Assembly (NCBI RefSeq): GCF_937959485.1
Contig: NZ_CALGPY010000014.1
Coordinates: 1-64,000 of the forward strand
Length of the DNA: 64,000 bases
Reading direction: 5' to 3'
From: an uncultured Campylobacter sp.
GTDB lineage: Bacteria > Campylobacterota > Campylobacteria > Campylobacterales > Campylobacteraceae
The notes beneath the pieces were generated by a model, which saw nothing but the letters and a program-made list of their open reading frames with translations, did not search any database and was not told the origin of the DNA. Numbering within the stretch: the first letter of the stretch is position 1; the number at the start of each line of letters is the position of its first letter. Position numbers and translations under genes: made by a program. Positions 1 through 8,343 of this stretch are shown here, piece after piece.

Positions 1-99
1 TAGTCGGATTAGTCGGATTAGTCGGATTAGTCGGATTAGTCGGATTAGTCGGATTAGTCGGATTAGTCGGATTAGTCGGATTAGTCGGATTAGTCGGAT
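1..99. repeat. 9-bp tandem repeat, 11 copies
   Basis: Eleven uninterrupted, identical copies of TAGTCGGAT run from the first base of the window to position 99. The array is cut by the window edge, so its true length is unknown. The unit is a multiple of three, so a coding repeat is conceivable, but no flanking gene is visible on the right side. Copy number in such arrays commonly varies by slippage. Confidence 0.95.
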
Positions 100-1229
100 T
101 TTGGTGCGCCGGGTTCGGCCCGCGAAATTTCATTAAATTCTGCGTAAAATTCTACGCAGAATTCGGCGCAAAATTTGCTCGGGTTTGGCATTTGAAATTT
201 CGCGAGCGAAATTCCGCGCAAAACCGGGCGCAAGATCTTAAACCGAGCCGCTCGCGAGTTTGCGAGCTCATCGCGGCAAGATTTAAAATTTCATAATGCA
301 TAAGCTCGCCGTGAAATTTAAAATTTCACGCGGCTGCGCACAGTGTCATGTGTCGCTACGAGATTCTAAATTTCATGTCGAGCGCACCGTGAAATTAATC
401 CGTCGGTCGCGCAGCAGATCGCAGCACGATCTAAAATTCGCGCTTGCGCCGCGACATGCACCGCCGTGAGTTAAATTATGCGGCATTGCAAGCTAAATTT
501 TACGCTCGTGCGATCAGTCATGTTGGCGGAGGTTTGCAGAGCCTAGATTAAATTTTACGCACCGCCGTGTATCGCCTGCGGTGGGCGCGGATGTCTGATC
601 TGCTCTGCTTGCAAAGGCGCAGGCGGCTATAACTGCGCGGTAACAGGATTAAATTTTACGAGCTGACACGTCGCGGCAATGAAATTTCGCGCCGTGCTGC
701 CCGCTGCGAACTGAATTTGTGCGACGACTATATGCCGCTGCGCGCTTATAAATTAAATTGCACTCCACGCGCCCGTCGCCTGATTGTAGCGCGGGATTGA
801 AATTTGCGAACTGCCCTTGTCATAAAATTTAGATCGCTGCACGCCGCGCTGTAGCTGTCGTAAAATTTTAAATTTCATGCTGTGCGTACGTACGAGCTAG
901 CTGTGAAATTTAAAATTCTATGCAGGCGTGAAATTTACTTCGCGTTACTCTGTATCGCGCATCGTCGCGAGCCAAATTATGCGCTGCTGCGGGATTAAAG
1001 TCTTGCATGTTCCATGCTATTACTCGGACGCTGTATGCCTGGAGACTCCGTTTTGCGATCCGTTCGCGCCGTATTTGTTGCGATCAGTTACGCGCGTCGC
1101 CGTCGCAGTGCGAGATTTTGCGTCGAGCTCTATTTTAGAGCTTTGATTTGCAGCGAGATTTTACGGCGCGCAATGGCGCTAAATTCCATCCTGCGTGAGA
1201 TTTTGGAATTTTAAAATTCCCTTTCGCGG
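100..1229. repeat. RAATTY-rich non-coding stretch
   Basis: No convincing gene. Short GC-rich blocks alternate with words such as AAATTTCA, AAATTTTAC and GAATTTT, often as palindromic GTGAAATTTAAAATTTCAC-like strings. By eye about 30 RAATTY hexamers occur here, where under two would be expected by chance at this base composition. Short ORFs at 928-1214 are chance frames. The only gene-like content is the zinc-finger fragment at 565-633. Confidence 0.7.
565..633 (+). pseudogene. Fragment of a CxxCxGxG zinc-finger gene
   Basis: Read in frame, these 23 codons give two CxxCxGxG motifs (PCIACGGRG, then CSACKGAGGY). They align without gaps to codons at 1771-1839 of the downstream zinc-finger gene, with 17 of the first 22 residues identical. 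Most of the remaining base differences are synonymous (TGT/TGC, GGT/GGC, AAA/AAG, GCA/GCC). That points to a paralogue that diverged under coding selection before decaying, not to a recent copy. Nothing recognisable extends on either side; RAATTY words abut the fragment. Confidence 0.6.
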
Positions 1230-1235
1230 TATAAT
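1230..1235 (+). promoter_or_regulatory. Candidate -10 box for the zinc-finger gene
   Basis: A perfect TATAAT lies about 95 bases upstream of the start codon at 1330, in an AT-rich setting. Campylobacter sigma-70 promoters rely mainly on the -10 element, so no -35 match is required. Transcription would begin near 1242. Confidence 0.5.
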
Positions 1236-1329
1236 TATATGAAATGCTAAAATTTGCGGGATCTTAATAAAGGAATTTTAAAATTTATGCGGCGCGGCTT
1301 TATGGCGTGCCTGCAAGAAAGGAGCGATC

Positions 1330-3936
1330 ATGGACAAGCTGGATAAAGAGGAGCTTGCAGAGGCGTTTGTCGCTAGACTCAAAGCTTTAACGCGTAGCGG
1401 TGGCGCCGATCTGCGTGAGCTTGATCGCGAGTTTTACGGATTTAGCGTGAGGCTTGGTGTGCGTTACGACTTCGCCGGCAAGTTTAGCGTCTCGCAGATA
1501 AGTGGCGGCGAGCGCGCGCAGCTGCATTTCGCAGATATCGCGCAGTTCGAGGCTCATGCGCGCGAGTGCCTGCGCGCGGCAAGCGCAGATGCGGAGCTAA
1601 GCGAGGCCTTTATGCTACGCCTGCGTGCAGATCCCCAAAAAGCCGCTATGAATGCGGATCAAATCATAAAATTTCACGATTTTAAGCCCTTTAGCGTTCA
1701 GCTGCGTTGTGAGCATTGCGGCGGATCTGGTAGGAGACGCTGCAAAGGCTGCGAAGGCGCAGGCAAGGCGCCGTGCGCTAACTGCGGCGGGCGCGGGCGC
1801 TTGATCTGCCCCGATTGCAAGGGCGCCGGTGGCTATAGCCGCGCGGCGTTAAGCTCTACGGACGCTCATGCGCGCGGCCTTTCTGGAGGCGACTCTGCAG
1901 GCCCTGCGTCAAATTCTATGGGCTATCGCTTCATTCCCTGCGCTAGCTGCGGCGGTAGCGGCTCGCGCATTTGTCCCGCTTGCGGCGGTGCGGGTGATTT
2001 TCGCTGCGAGCATTGCGATGGGCGCGGGTATTTCACTCGCACTGGCAAAGTATCCGTTTATGCCCGTCCGAGCGTCAGCATAGGTGCTAGCTCGCAGGTT
2101 TTTGGGCGCGAGCTGCTGGAGTTTTTATGCAGCAAGGGCGTAGGCTTTGCTGCGCGCAGACTTTTATTTCGTCTAAGCTCGCTGCGAGCGGTACAGGGCG
2201 GCTGCAAAGCGGTATTTAGCGCGGAGGAGGAGTTTTTGCGCTTGAGTTTTGCCGTCTGCGGTAAGGCTTACGATGCGGCGTGCTTCGGTGGCGTAACATT
2301 CGTAAGACCTAATTTTTTGGACGAAGTTTTTGCGCCGGAGCTTGCGGCGGTGCACGGCGTGCCCGCTAGGCTAGGGCAGAACGATGCGCAAAGCCTTTTT
2401 GCGCTATTTCGCGCAAAGCCTGTGCTGGATGCGGCGATGCGCCTAGCTAGTGCTAAACTGCGCGGCGAGACGCTAGATCTCGAGCAGTTGCGCGGCGCGG
2501 ATAGACATTTTAACCCTGTAAATTCTACCTGCGGCACGGCTGATCGCGACGCTTTGAGCCTTGCAAAAGACGCTTCTCGCAAAGAAAATCTCGAGGGCGG
2601 CGCGAGCGTAAAATTTGCGGGCACGAAATTCGCGAGCGCTTCGGCAAATTCTATGGGCACGGAAGATAATCGCTTGGGGTTGCGCGGAGAGCAAGGCAGG
2701 TTCGCAGGAGGAGTGAGCGGTGGCATAAAATTTGCCGGGGCGGATCTTTTGGAAGGTGGAGAGAATTCTGCCAGCGATTTTGAGGCTAGGCAGCAAAACA
2801 GCGAAGCTCTCGCGCAGAATGGACCTAATTTTGCCGGCTCGCAAGAGAGCTTAAGCGGCACTTCTGATCGCGCCGCGGAGGATCTTTGTGAATTATACGG
2901 CGAGCGAGATTACCGAGATTTAAGCGCCTTGGGTGCTGAAAATTCCACAAATTCCATAGACTCCGCCGCAATCAATTCCGCAAATTCCAAAAACCTCGCC
3001 GCTGCAAAATTTAAAAATCGCGCGAATACGCAAAGCCCTGCCTCGTCAAATTCTAAAATTTCGCCTTTTGCGCGATTAAAGAAGTTCTTTTTCCCACGTT
3101 CTTTGCGCGAGGATTGCGCGCAGAGTTTTGCCGCGGCGATTATGCGCGTTTGCGAGGGCTCTATTTCGCAGCAATGCGCTCGTGATTTGGGCGGAGCGAT
3201 GGCTGGGGCGCTTGGCGTGCTAAGCCCACGCTATGATCGCGCGGTGTGGTGCATAGGCGGAGGCGCGCTCATCGCAGCGGCTGCGCTGGCGTGCGAGGGC
3301 TGCTTCGAGATGATCTTTGCGGAGCATTATTTTTGGGCACTTGCATGCGGCGCGGTAATCGCTGCTGCAGGGCTGCTGGGCGGTGTGGCGCTGTGGCTGG
3401 CAAGCGCAGTGCGGTGCACCGTAAAAGCTCGTAAAATTCCGCGAGAGTATCGCTGCGGCAGGGGCGGCGCGGCGTTTGCTCGCTTTTGCAAAGCTCTGCT
3501 CTGCGCCGTTTTAGCTAGCGCAATCTACGGAGGCGCGGCAAATACGGGCTACGTGCCGAAAACCGGCGCAGCAGGGCTACTGCGAGGGTGGATGCCTGCA
3601 TTTTTTGAGGACGAAAATTCCGCTTCCGCGAGTGATGGCGTAAATTCTGTAGACGAAAATTCTACGAGTGCAAGCTCTAGCGGCTCTGAAAGCCCTGCTT
3701 CAAATTCCGCTTCCGGGGCGACTAAGGATTCCGCTGCGATGCAAAAGAATAAAATTTTATATATCCAAAAAAGCATCGGAGCCAAGCAGGATGGGATTTT
3801 TGGCGCACGCACGCTAAAAAAGGCGAGAGAGGTTTTGGATCAAAATCTAAGCGGCGTCGATGAAATTTACGAGGCTCTAAAAAGCAAAGAGCGTGCGAGA
3901 ACGAACCCGAACTCTAGCGATCAAACTGCGCCTTAA
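1330..3936 (+). CDS. DnaJ-type zinc-finger membrane protein with PG-binding-like tail
   Basis: An 868-residue protein of unknown function. Between about residues 124 and 236 it carries seven CxxCxGxG motifs (CEHCGGSG, CKGCEGAG, CANCGGRG, CPDCKGAG, CASCGGSG, CPACGGAG, CEHCDGRG). This is the zinc-binding signature of DnaJ cysteine-rich domains, but no J-domain is present. A low-complexity S/N/A-rich stretch follows (bases about 2512-3065), then at least three hydrophobic segments near residues 640-750. The C-terminus has QKSIGAKQDGIFGARTLKKA, resembling a peptidoglycan-binding-1 repeat. The start is supported by AAAGGAG just upstream. A zinc-dependent membrane protein touching the cell wall is an inference. 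Confidence 0.75.
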   Translation: MDKLDKEELAEAFVARLKALTRSGGADLRELDREFYGFSVRLGVRYDFAGKFSVSQISGGERAQLHFADIAQFEAHARECLRAASADAELSEAFMLRLRADPQKAAMNADQIIKFHDFKPFSVQLRCEHCGGSGRRRCKGCEGAGKAPCANCGGRGRLICPDCKGAGGYSRAALSSTDAHARGLSGGDSAGPASNSMGYRFIPCASCGGSGSRICPACGGAGDFRCEHCDGRGYFTRTGKVSVYARPSVSIGASSQVFGRELLEFLCSKGVGFAARRLLFRLSSLRAVQGGCKAVFSAEEEFLRLSFAVCGKAYDAACFGGVTFVRPNFLDEVFAPELAAVHGVPARLGQNDAQSLFALFRAKPVLDAAMRLASAKLRGETLDLEQLRGADRHFNPVNSTCGTADRDALSLAKDASRKENLEGGASVKFAGTKFASASANSMGTEDNRLGLRGEQGRFAGGVSGGIKFAGADLLEGGENSASDFEARQQNSEALAQNGPNFAGSQESLSGTSDRAAEDLCELYGERDYRDLSALGAENSTNSIDSAAINSANSKNLAAAKFKNRANTQSPASSNSKISPFARLKKFFFPRSLREDCAQSFAAAIMRVCEGSISQQCARDLGGAMAGALGVLSPRYDRAVWCIGGGALIAAAALACEGCFEMIFAEHYFWALACGAVIAAAGLLGGVALWLASAVRCTVKARKIPREYRCGRGGAAFARFCKALLCAVLASAIYGGAANTGYVPKTGAAGLLRGWMPAFFEDENSASASDGVNSVDENSTSASSSGSESPASNSASGATKDSAAMQKNKILYIQKSIGAKQDGIFGARTLKKAREVLDQNLSGVDEIYEALKSKERARTNPNSSDQTAP

Positions 3937-3993
3937 CGGTAAATCCGCGACTTAGGCTTGGCGGGCGATCTTAAAAAATCAAAAAGGACGAAA

Positions 3994-4626
3994 ATGAAAA
4001 ATAAAATTTTAATTCTAGTATTCGCTGCGGCGCTTTCCGCAAATTTCGCGCTAGCCGAAAATTTTGAAATCACCGCAGACGATATAAGCTGGGCTACAAA
4101 ATCCTGCGATAAGGGCGATGTGAAGGCGTGCGGGGCCTTGGCACAGATTTATAATTATGGCTGGGGCGTGCCGCAAGATCTGCTAAAGGCTGCGCCGTTA
4201 TACGTCAAAGCTTGCAAAGGCGGCGATGTGGAGTCGTGCGTAAATTTAGGCATTTTGTATCAAAGCGGAGAGGGGATGCCGCGCGATGAGGCGAAGGCGG
4301 CGGAGCTGTTCGACAAAGCCTGCGATGACGGGCACGCGATAGGCTGCAGTAACGCAGGCTCTGCGTATATCAGAGGTAGAGGCGTGCGCAAAGACGCTAT
4401 AAAGGGCGTAGGTTACTATGTGCGCGGTTGCGATATGGATATCGCGGATAGCTGGGCTGCGTGCTTAAATTTAGCGCGTCTTTACGAGGGCGCAGATAAT
4501 GCAAAAGCCATGCAGTACTACAAAAAGGCCTGCGAGCTGGGCGGCAAGGATAGATTTATGAGCTCGGTAGCGGAGCATGAGCAGATATGGAAAAGCTCAT
4601 GCGAAAGCTACGAGAGGCTTAAATAG
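3994..4626 (+). CDS. Secreted Sel1-repeat (Hcp-like) protein
   Basis: A protein of about 210 residues with a signal peptide (MKNKILILVFAAALSANFALA) followed by Sel1-like repeats. The repeats contain regularly spaced cysteine pairs (CDKGDVKACG, CKGGDVESCV, CDDGHAIGCS). This resembles the Helicobacter cysteine-rich Hcp family, whose repeats are disulphide-bonded helix pairs exported to the periplasm or outside. I choose the ATG at 3994, preceded by AAAAGGACG, over an upstream TTG at 3958 that would put a charged leader before the signal peptide. Sel1 proteins usually act as adaptors; no partner is indicated here. Confidence 0.8.
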   Translation: MKNKILILVFAAALSANFALAENFEITADDISWATKSCDKGDVKACGALAQIYNYGWGVPQDLLKAAPLYVKACKGGDVESCVNLGILYQSGEGMPRDEAKAAELFDKACDDGHAIGCSNAGSAYIRGRGVRKDAIKGVGYYVRGCDMDIADSWAACLNLARLYEGADNAKAMQYYKKACELGGKDRFMSSVAEHEQIWKSSCESYERLK

Positions 4627-4668
4627 CCGCGCAAGCCCTTACATGCTCGTATTTTAGGAGGCAAGATC

Positions 4669-5226
4669 ATGACGTTAGCGCTGATCCGCCACGTTACGCC
4701 GCTGATCGATCGCGGCGTATGCGACGCCGCAGAAGCGGCACGGCGCGCGATCCTGTATGACGCTACGCTAAGCTTAGCTTTGTGGCAAACCGATAAATTT
4801 AAAAGCAGCGCCGCATACGAAAAGCTCGCTCGCATAAGCCGAGTATGTTCCTCTCCGCTGCCGCGCGCCGCACTTACGGCGCAAAAGCTATTCCCGCAGC
4901 GGGGCATAGAGTACCTAGAGGCTTTGCGCGAGTTTAATCTACGAATATTCCCCATGCCGCTAATAAAAATGCCGTTTGATTGTTGGCTCGTGCTCTCGCG
5001 CCTGCTGTGGCTGTGCGGCACGAACCCTAGCGGCGCAAGCGCAGGAGCGGAACGGCGGCGCGCGCTTGATCTGGCGCCGTCTTTGCTAGAGACGGACACT
5101 GCGGTGATCGCGCACGGCTTCGTGCTGCGCGTAATACGCCATAGCGCGCGGCGGGCAGGCTACCGCCTGATATATCGCTTTTGTGAGGGCTGCTTCTGCG
5201 TAGAAATTTGGCAGCGCGCCGCCTAA
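4669..5226 (+). CDS. Histidine phosphatase superfamily protein
   Basis: A 185-residue protein with the phosphoglycerate-mutase fold signatures. LIRHVTP at residues 5-11 holds the phosphohistidine, SSPLPRAALTAQ holds the phosphate-binding arginine, the REF region holds the likely acid, and IAHGFVLR holds the second catalytic histidine. The substrate cannot be told from sequence; relatives include SixA and alpha-ribazole phosphatases. The start is supported by AGGAGG at 4656-4661. The last 22 or so codons and the following 35 bases are duplicated about 3 kb downstream (8119-8222), on the far side of the retron island. Confidence 0.75.
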   Translation: MTLALIRHVTPLIDRGVCDAAEAARRAILYDATLSLALWQTDKFKSSAAYEKLARISRVCSSPLPRAALTAQKLFPQRGIEYLEALREFNLRIFPMPLIKMPFDCWLVLSRLLWLCGTNPSGASAGAERRRALDLAPSLLETDTAVIAHGFVLRVIRHSARRAGYRLIYRFCEGCFCVEIWQRAA

Positions 5227-5261
5227 AGATACAGCTCTGCGCGAAATTTTGAAATTTTGCG
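5158..5261. repeat. Direct repeat, left copy (flanks retron island)
   Basis: These 104 bases cover the 3' end of the histidine phosphatase gene and its trailer. They match 8119-8222 without gaps at 95 of 104 positions. The two copies bracket the AT-rich retron segment. Confidence 0.85.
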
Positions 5262-5887
5262 CAGCTAAGAGATTATGAAATTTCGTAAAAGGGATTTGCA
5301 ATCGGAATTTCGCGCCGCAAAATCGAAAAGACGGAGCTTTGCTAGATTAAATTTACAGGTCAAATTTATCGGAAGCTACTTTGAAATTTTGCGGAATTTT
5401 ATTTCAGCGCAAAGATAGCGCCGTTTTAAAAGGTGGGAGATTCTTGAAATTTATGCACGCGCCATGATAAACGCGAGCTGCATCGATTTGCGTAGGTAAA
5501 TCGTGCTGAGTTAAAATTTAGAATTTATGACGCAAAATTTTAAAATTCTACGAACCGTAAATTTACGGCTTAAATCCAAAATTCCGTTATGATGAAATTT
5601 AAAAATTTTACGTTGCTTTAAATTTGCCTGCAAATTTGAAATTTCATGTTATTTAACGAGTTACGCGCTGCACCGATAAATCTGCGAGGATTTAAAAATC
5701 CTCGCTTCGCACCACCGTTCTTCGCACCACCGAATTTATGCTAGTAGGTGTAGAACCTCTCTAAAACACCACTAGATACGCATTTAATAGCTTGTGCATT
5801 TTTTATAAACTTAGAGGCAGTAACTATAGGAGTAATTTTCGCAATTCTTCTCTATATAATTCTAGCAAAAGGTTACTTATATAACTA
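5262..5887. other. Gene-free stretch at the left edge of the retron island
   Basis: No gene is seen. Up to about 5680 the sequence is RAATTY-rich filler. A hairpin follows at 5684-5705, then a duplicated TTCGCACCACCG (about 5706-5732). From about 5750 the base composition drops sharply, matching the reverse transcriptase gene, so the island boundary probably falls near 5700-5760. Confidence 0.5.
5684..5705. repeat. Inverted repeat hairpin near island boundary
   Basis: GCGAGGATTT is followed after two bases by its exact reverse complement, AAATCCTCGC. No T-run follows on either strand, so it is not a standard intrinsic terminator. It marks the transition to AT-rich DNA downstream of the reverse transcriptase gene. 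Confidence 0.6.
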
Positions 5888-7588
5888 TCATTTATAAGTT
5901 GTTATTATTTTTACAATATTTTTTAGCATGGGTTTAAAATTTATAAAATCTATATCTTTATAGTTCTTTGAAACATATTTTGAAAAAATTTCCTTACTAT
6001 AGTGCTTTTGTTTATCAAAAATAGCCGAGTCCCTACAAAATACTTTTCCATCCATCTTATGATTAAGCGTCTTATCATCAAACAAATCTTCTATTTCACA
6101 CTCTTCTTTATCTCTTACTAGCTGATTTGTTATCATAAATAAGTTGTCTACAATATTTGCATATAGCTCTTTATCTAATATATTCTCAAATTCTTTCTTA
6201 TTGGTAAAATTTATAAATTTCCTTACAGGCTTCTTATTATTAGGTATTTCATTGTCAAAAATAAGAATGACTGGATTTGCAGCTATATCTTTTGTTATTT
6301 TTTTAAAATACTCAGAATAATTTACAACTTCTCGTCCTACAAAAAACCTATAGATATTTTGAATTGAATCCGCTCCATCTTTTACAAAATTTAAAAAATA
6401 TTCAAGCCTCTTTGTTCTTCTTAAAAATGATACTTTAAATTCAAATTCGTCATTACTATTTTTTTTAATCAAATCTGGAAAATATGCATATAGACTTTTT
6501 ATTGCGGATTTCAAATACAATATATCCGTTTTTCCTTCTGTAATAATGAGTGGTTTTTGATTAGCAAAGAAATACTTATAAAAAATAAATTTTTGATATT
6601 CTTTTTCTCTGCAATTTAACTTTTTATCATTACTTTTCTTACCATCGTTATGTTTATTATCATTAATATTGATTATATTGTTATACCGATCAATTTGATT
6701 AATAAAAGCAAATCTTCCTTCAAGTTGATTCATGGTGGCATCTTTGCCATCAATATTAAAGGATTTATTCTTATAAAGAGAATTGGCCATAGCTCTTGTA
6801 TATTTACAATAACTATGATTTATACTTATTTTTTTATTAACAACCAATCCAGTAACTTCTTGTCTTGAATCTTTATAGAAAAGCCTAGTCTTCTTCTGGT
6901 TAATGCAAAAGCCCGCCTTTTCTACTTCTTTCGAAATACACAATAAAAACTCATTATATATATTCAAAAAATCTTTATTATTGGTAGAAAATGTTAAATC
7001 ATCTGCGTATCTTGTATAATCAAGCTTATATTTTTTAGCAAGTTTTAATATTCGCATATCAAATATATTACATATTATGTTTGATATAATTGGAGAAGTC
7101 GGGGCTCCTTGCGGAAGAGAACCCTTGTAACAACATAATTGAGCTATAATAATTGCTATATCTTTTGGGATTCTGAAATTTATATTTTTTTCAAAAAACC
7201 CAACAACTCTACCGAAATGAAAGCTAGCGAAAAAGTCCTTTAAATCTATATTTAAAACAAACCGCTTATTTCTGTGGATTCTAGCATTAGTTATTATGCT
7301 TTTGCCTTTTTCAAAACCGTGAGAGATATTAATTTTTATATTTTCATCTTTTTTGATCTTATTTTGATAGTTATACAGCTTATTCATTAGTCTATTTTGT
7401 ATTTTTTTTAAAATCTTCTTATCAGGCGCATTAATGATTCTAGTGCCACCATTCTTCTTTGGTATTTCAAATGTAGTATATAAATTCTCCACTTTAATGT
7501 GATAAAGTATGTAGGTTAATAATTTAAGTTCAATTCCCAAAAAAACAGCAAAATCTTTTCTTGTTTTTACATCTTTTAAACTAAGCAT
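5888..7588 (-). CDS. Retron reverse transcriptase fused to a TOPRIM-like domain
   Basis: A 566-residue protein. Residues about 35-270 are a retron-type reverse transcriptase: IPKKNGGTR near 42-50, the retron-diagnostic NAxxH motif (NARIH, 101-105), IDLKDFFASF (114-123), LPQGAPTSPIISN, the catalytic YADD (194-197), and VTG in the template-binding region (245-247). After a charged linker, residues about 345-450 contain LIITEGKTDILYL (E351, D355) and ILIFDNE (D445). These resemble the glutamate and aspartate motifs of TOPRIM nuclease or primase domains. The gene is strongly AT-rich against its surroundings, indicating transfer. The msr-msd RNA lies directly upstream on the same strand. Retrons act in phage defence. 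No separate effector gene is seen, so the TOPRIM part may be the effector (inference). Confidence 0.88.
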   Translation of the reverse strand: MLSLKDVKTRKDFAVFLGIELKLLTYILYHIKVENLYTTFEIPKKNGGTRIINAPDKKILKKIQNRLMNKLYNYQNKIKKDENIKINISHGFEKGKSIITNARIHRNKRFVLNIDLKDFFASFHFGRVVGFFEKNINFRIPKDIAIIIAQLCCYKGSLPQGAPTSPIISNIICNIFDMRILKLAKKYKLDYTRYADDLTFSTNNKDFLNIYNEFLLCISKEVEKAGFCINQKKTRLFYKDSRQEVTGLVVNKKISINHSYCKYTRAMANSLYKNKSFNIDGKDATMNQLEGRFAFINQIDRYNNIININDNKHNDGKKSNDKKLNCREKEYQKFIFYKYFFANQKPLIITEGKTDILYLKSAIKSLYAYFPDLIKKNSNDEFEFKVSFLRRTKRLEYFLNFVKDGADSIQNIYRFFVGREVVNYSEYFKKITKDIAANPVILIFDNEIPNNKKPVRKFINFTNKKEFENILDKELYANIVDNLFMITNQLVRDKEECEIEDLFDDKTLNHKMDGKVFCRDSAIFDKQKHYSKEIFSKYVSKNYKDIDFINFKPMLKNIVKIITTYK

Positions 7589-7611
7589 AACTATCCAAAG
7601 GAAAAATCAGA

Positions 7612-7723
7612 ATGTGTGGCAACTCATTATACAAAATAATTGCATTATTGTAAGCATGTAGCAAAGTTTGCCAACATTTTAGTCAACGTTTGCGAAACAC
7701 AAACACAAAATCTAGCCACACAT
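7612..7723 (-). ncRNA. Retron msr-msd non-coding RNA
   Basis: Read on the minus strand, ATGTGTGGC (7723-7715) and its exact reverse complement GCCACACAT (7620-7612) bracket 94 bases. This is the a1/a2 arrangement that closes retron RNAs. Right after a1 comes TAG, offering a candidate branching guanosine. A GTTTG/CAAAC hairpin could belong to the msr part. The msd side holds a longer hairpin at 7652-7630 (TACAATAAT, loop GCA, ATTATTTTGTA). The reverse transcriptase start codon is 23 bases beyond a2. Boundaries are inferred from the inverted repeat. The RNA would be short for a retron, and the branch point is not proven. Confidence 0.7.
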
Positions 7724-7730
7724 CTTTGAA

Positions 7731-7736
7731 ATTGTA
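7731..7736 (-). promoter_or_regulatory. -10 box of the retron transcript
   Basis: On the minus strand TACAAT (5 of 6 to TATAAT) ends seven bases before position 7724, so transcription would start at or next to the first base of the a1 repeat. That spacing independently supports the RNA boundary. Confidence 0.55.
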
Positions 7737-7821
7737 AATACTTTTAGCTTAATTAACTATTAAACTCATTGAGTAAAAATTTATCAGTTTAATAAGCTTT
7801 TTATGACTTTAGAAAATATCT

Positions 7822-8014
7822 TTATGCCAGCCGTATTTTGCGATGGGTTTTTCGTGCTATCTTTTCCCCTTCTACCCCCATATCGGCAATATAATCGTAG
7901 CTTTTGATGATTATCCACGCTCCGTCATATCAAAGACCAAGTCGCTGAGATTTACCAAATAATGCAGTACATGCAGAATTCATCAATATCGGTAAATGTG
8001 GTTTCGTAGTCGTT
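7822..8014 (-). pseudogene. Possible decayed small gene upstream of the retron RNA
   Basis: On the minus strand, peptide-like stretches continue one another across three frames: NDYETTFTDIDEF, then LHYLVNLSDLVFDMTER, then AWIIIKSYDYIADMGVEG and onward to KTHRKIRLA and a stop at 7822-7824. Two single-base shifts would join them into one reading frame of about 65 residues. I do not recognise the family. It lies just 5' of the retron transcript, where accessory or immunity genes often sit. This could be chance in AT-rich DNA. Confidence 0.35.
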
Positions 8015-8118
8015 TTAAAGGATATAAAGTGTATTTCCCGTACTCGAGCGACTATAAGTTATTTCGCCGACTTCATGCACTATGCCCTCATTATTTATGC
8101 CAAAGTACGCGGAAAGCG

Positions 8119-8222
8119 GGCTACCGCCTGATATACCGCTTTTGCGAGGGCTGCTTCTGCGTGGAAATTTGGCGCCGCGCCGTGTAGAGATACCGCTCTG
8201 CGCGAAATTTTGAAATTTTGCG
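8119..8222. repeat. Direct repeat, right copy (flanks retron island)
   Basis: The second copy of the 104-bp repeat at 5158-5261, with nine substitutions and no gaps. It encodes the C-terminal tail of the histidine phosphatase (GYRLIYRFCEGCFCVEIW is conserved) without the catalytic part. The open frame that reads through it from 7996 is a chimera with island DNA and is probably not a gene. Confidence 0.85.
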
Positions 8223-8343
8223 TTTTGTAAATTTTAAATTTAATGTGCCGTTTGACAGATGTCGCGAGGCGGCGAAATTTTATCATGCAATGGGCGCTGC
8301 TTTTTGAATACGGATAGCTCGCCACCGCGAAGTAAAATTTAAA

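Noticed and set aside
1..99. CRISPR array
   Set aside because: The 9-bp units are contiguous with no spacers.
2268..2861. 197-codon antisense frame in the zinc-finger gene
   Set aside because: Overlaps a better supported gene; its residues merely mirror the GC-rich and repeat composition.
5684..5705. Intrinsic terminator
   Set aside because: Good stem but no T-run on either strand.
5888..7588. Group II intron
   Set aside because: The reverse transcriptase has retron NAxxH and VTG motifs, lacks a maturase/HNH end, and no intron RNA domains such as a domain V hairpin are seen near it.
7996..8187. 63-codon open frame across the right repeat
   Set aside because: It joins island DNA to the copied tail of the histidine phosphatase; no start signal and no catalytic residues, so I treat it as a chimera.
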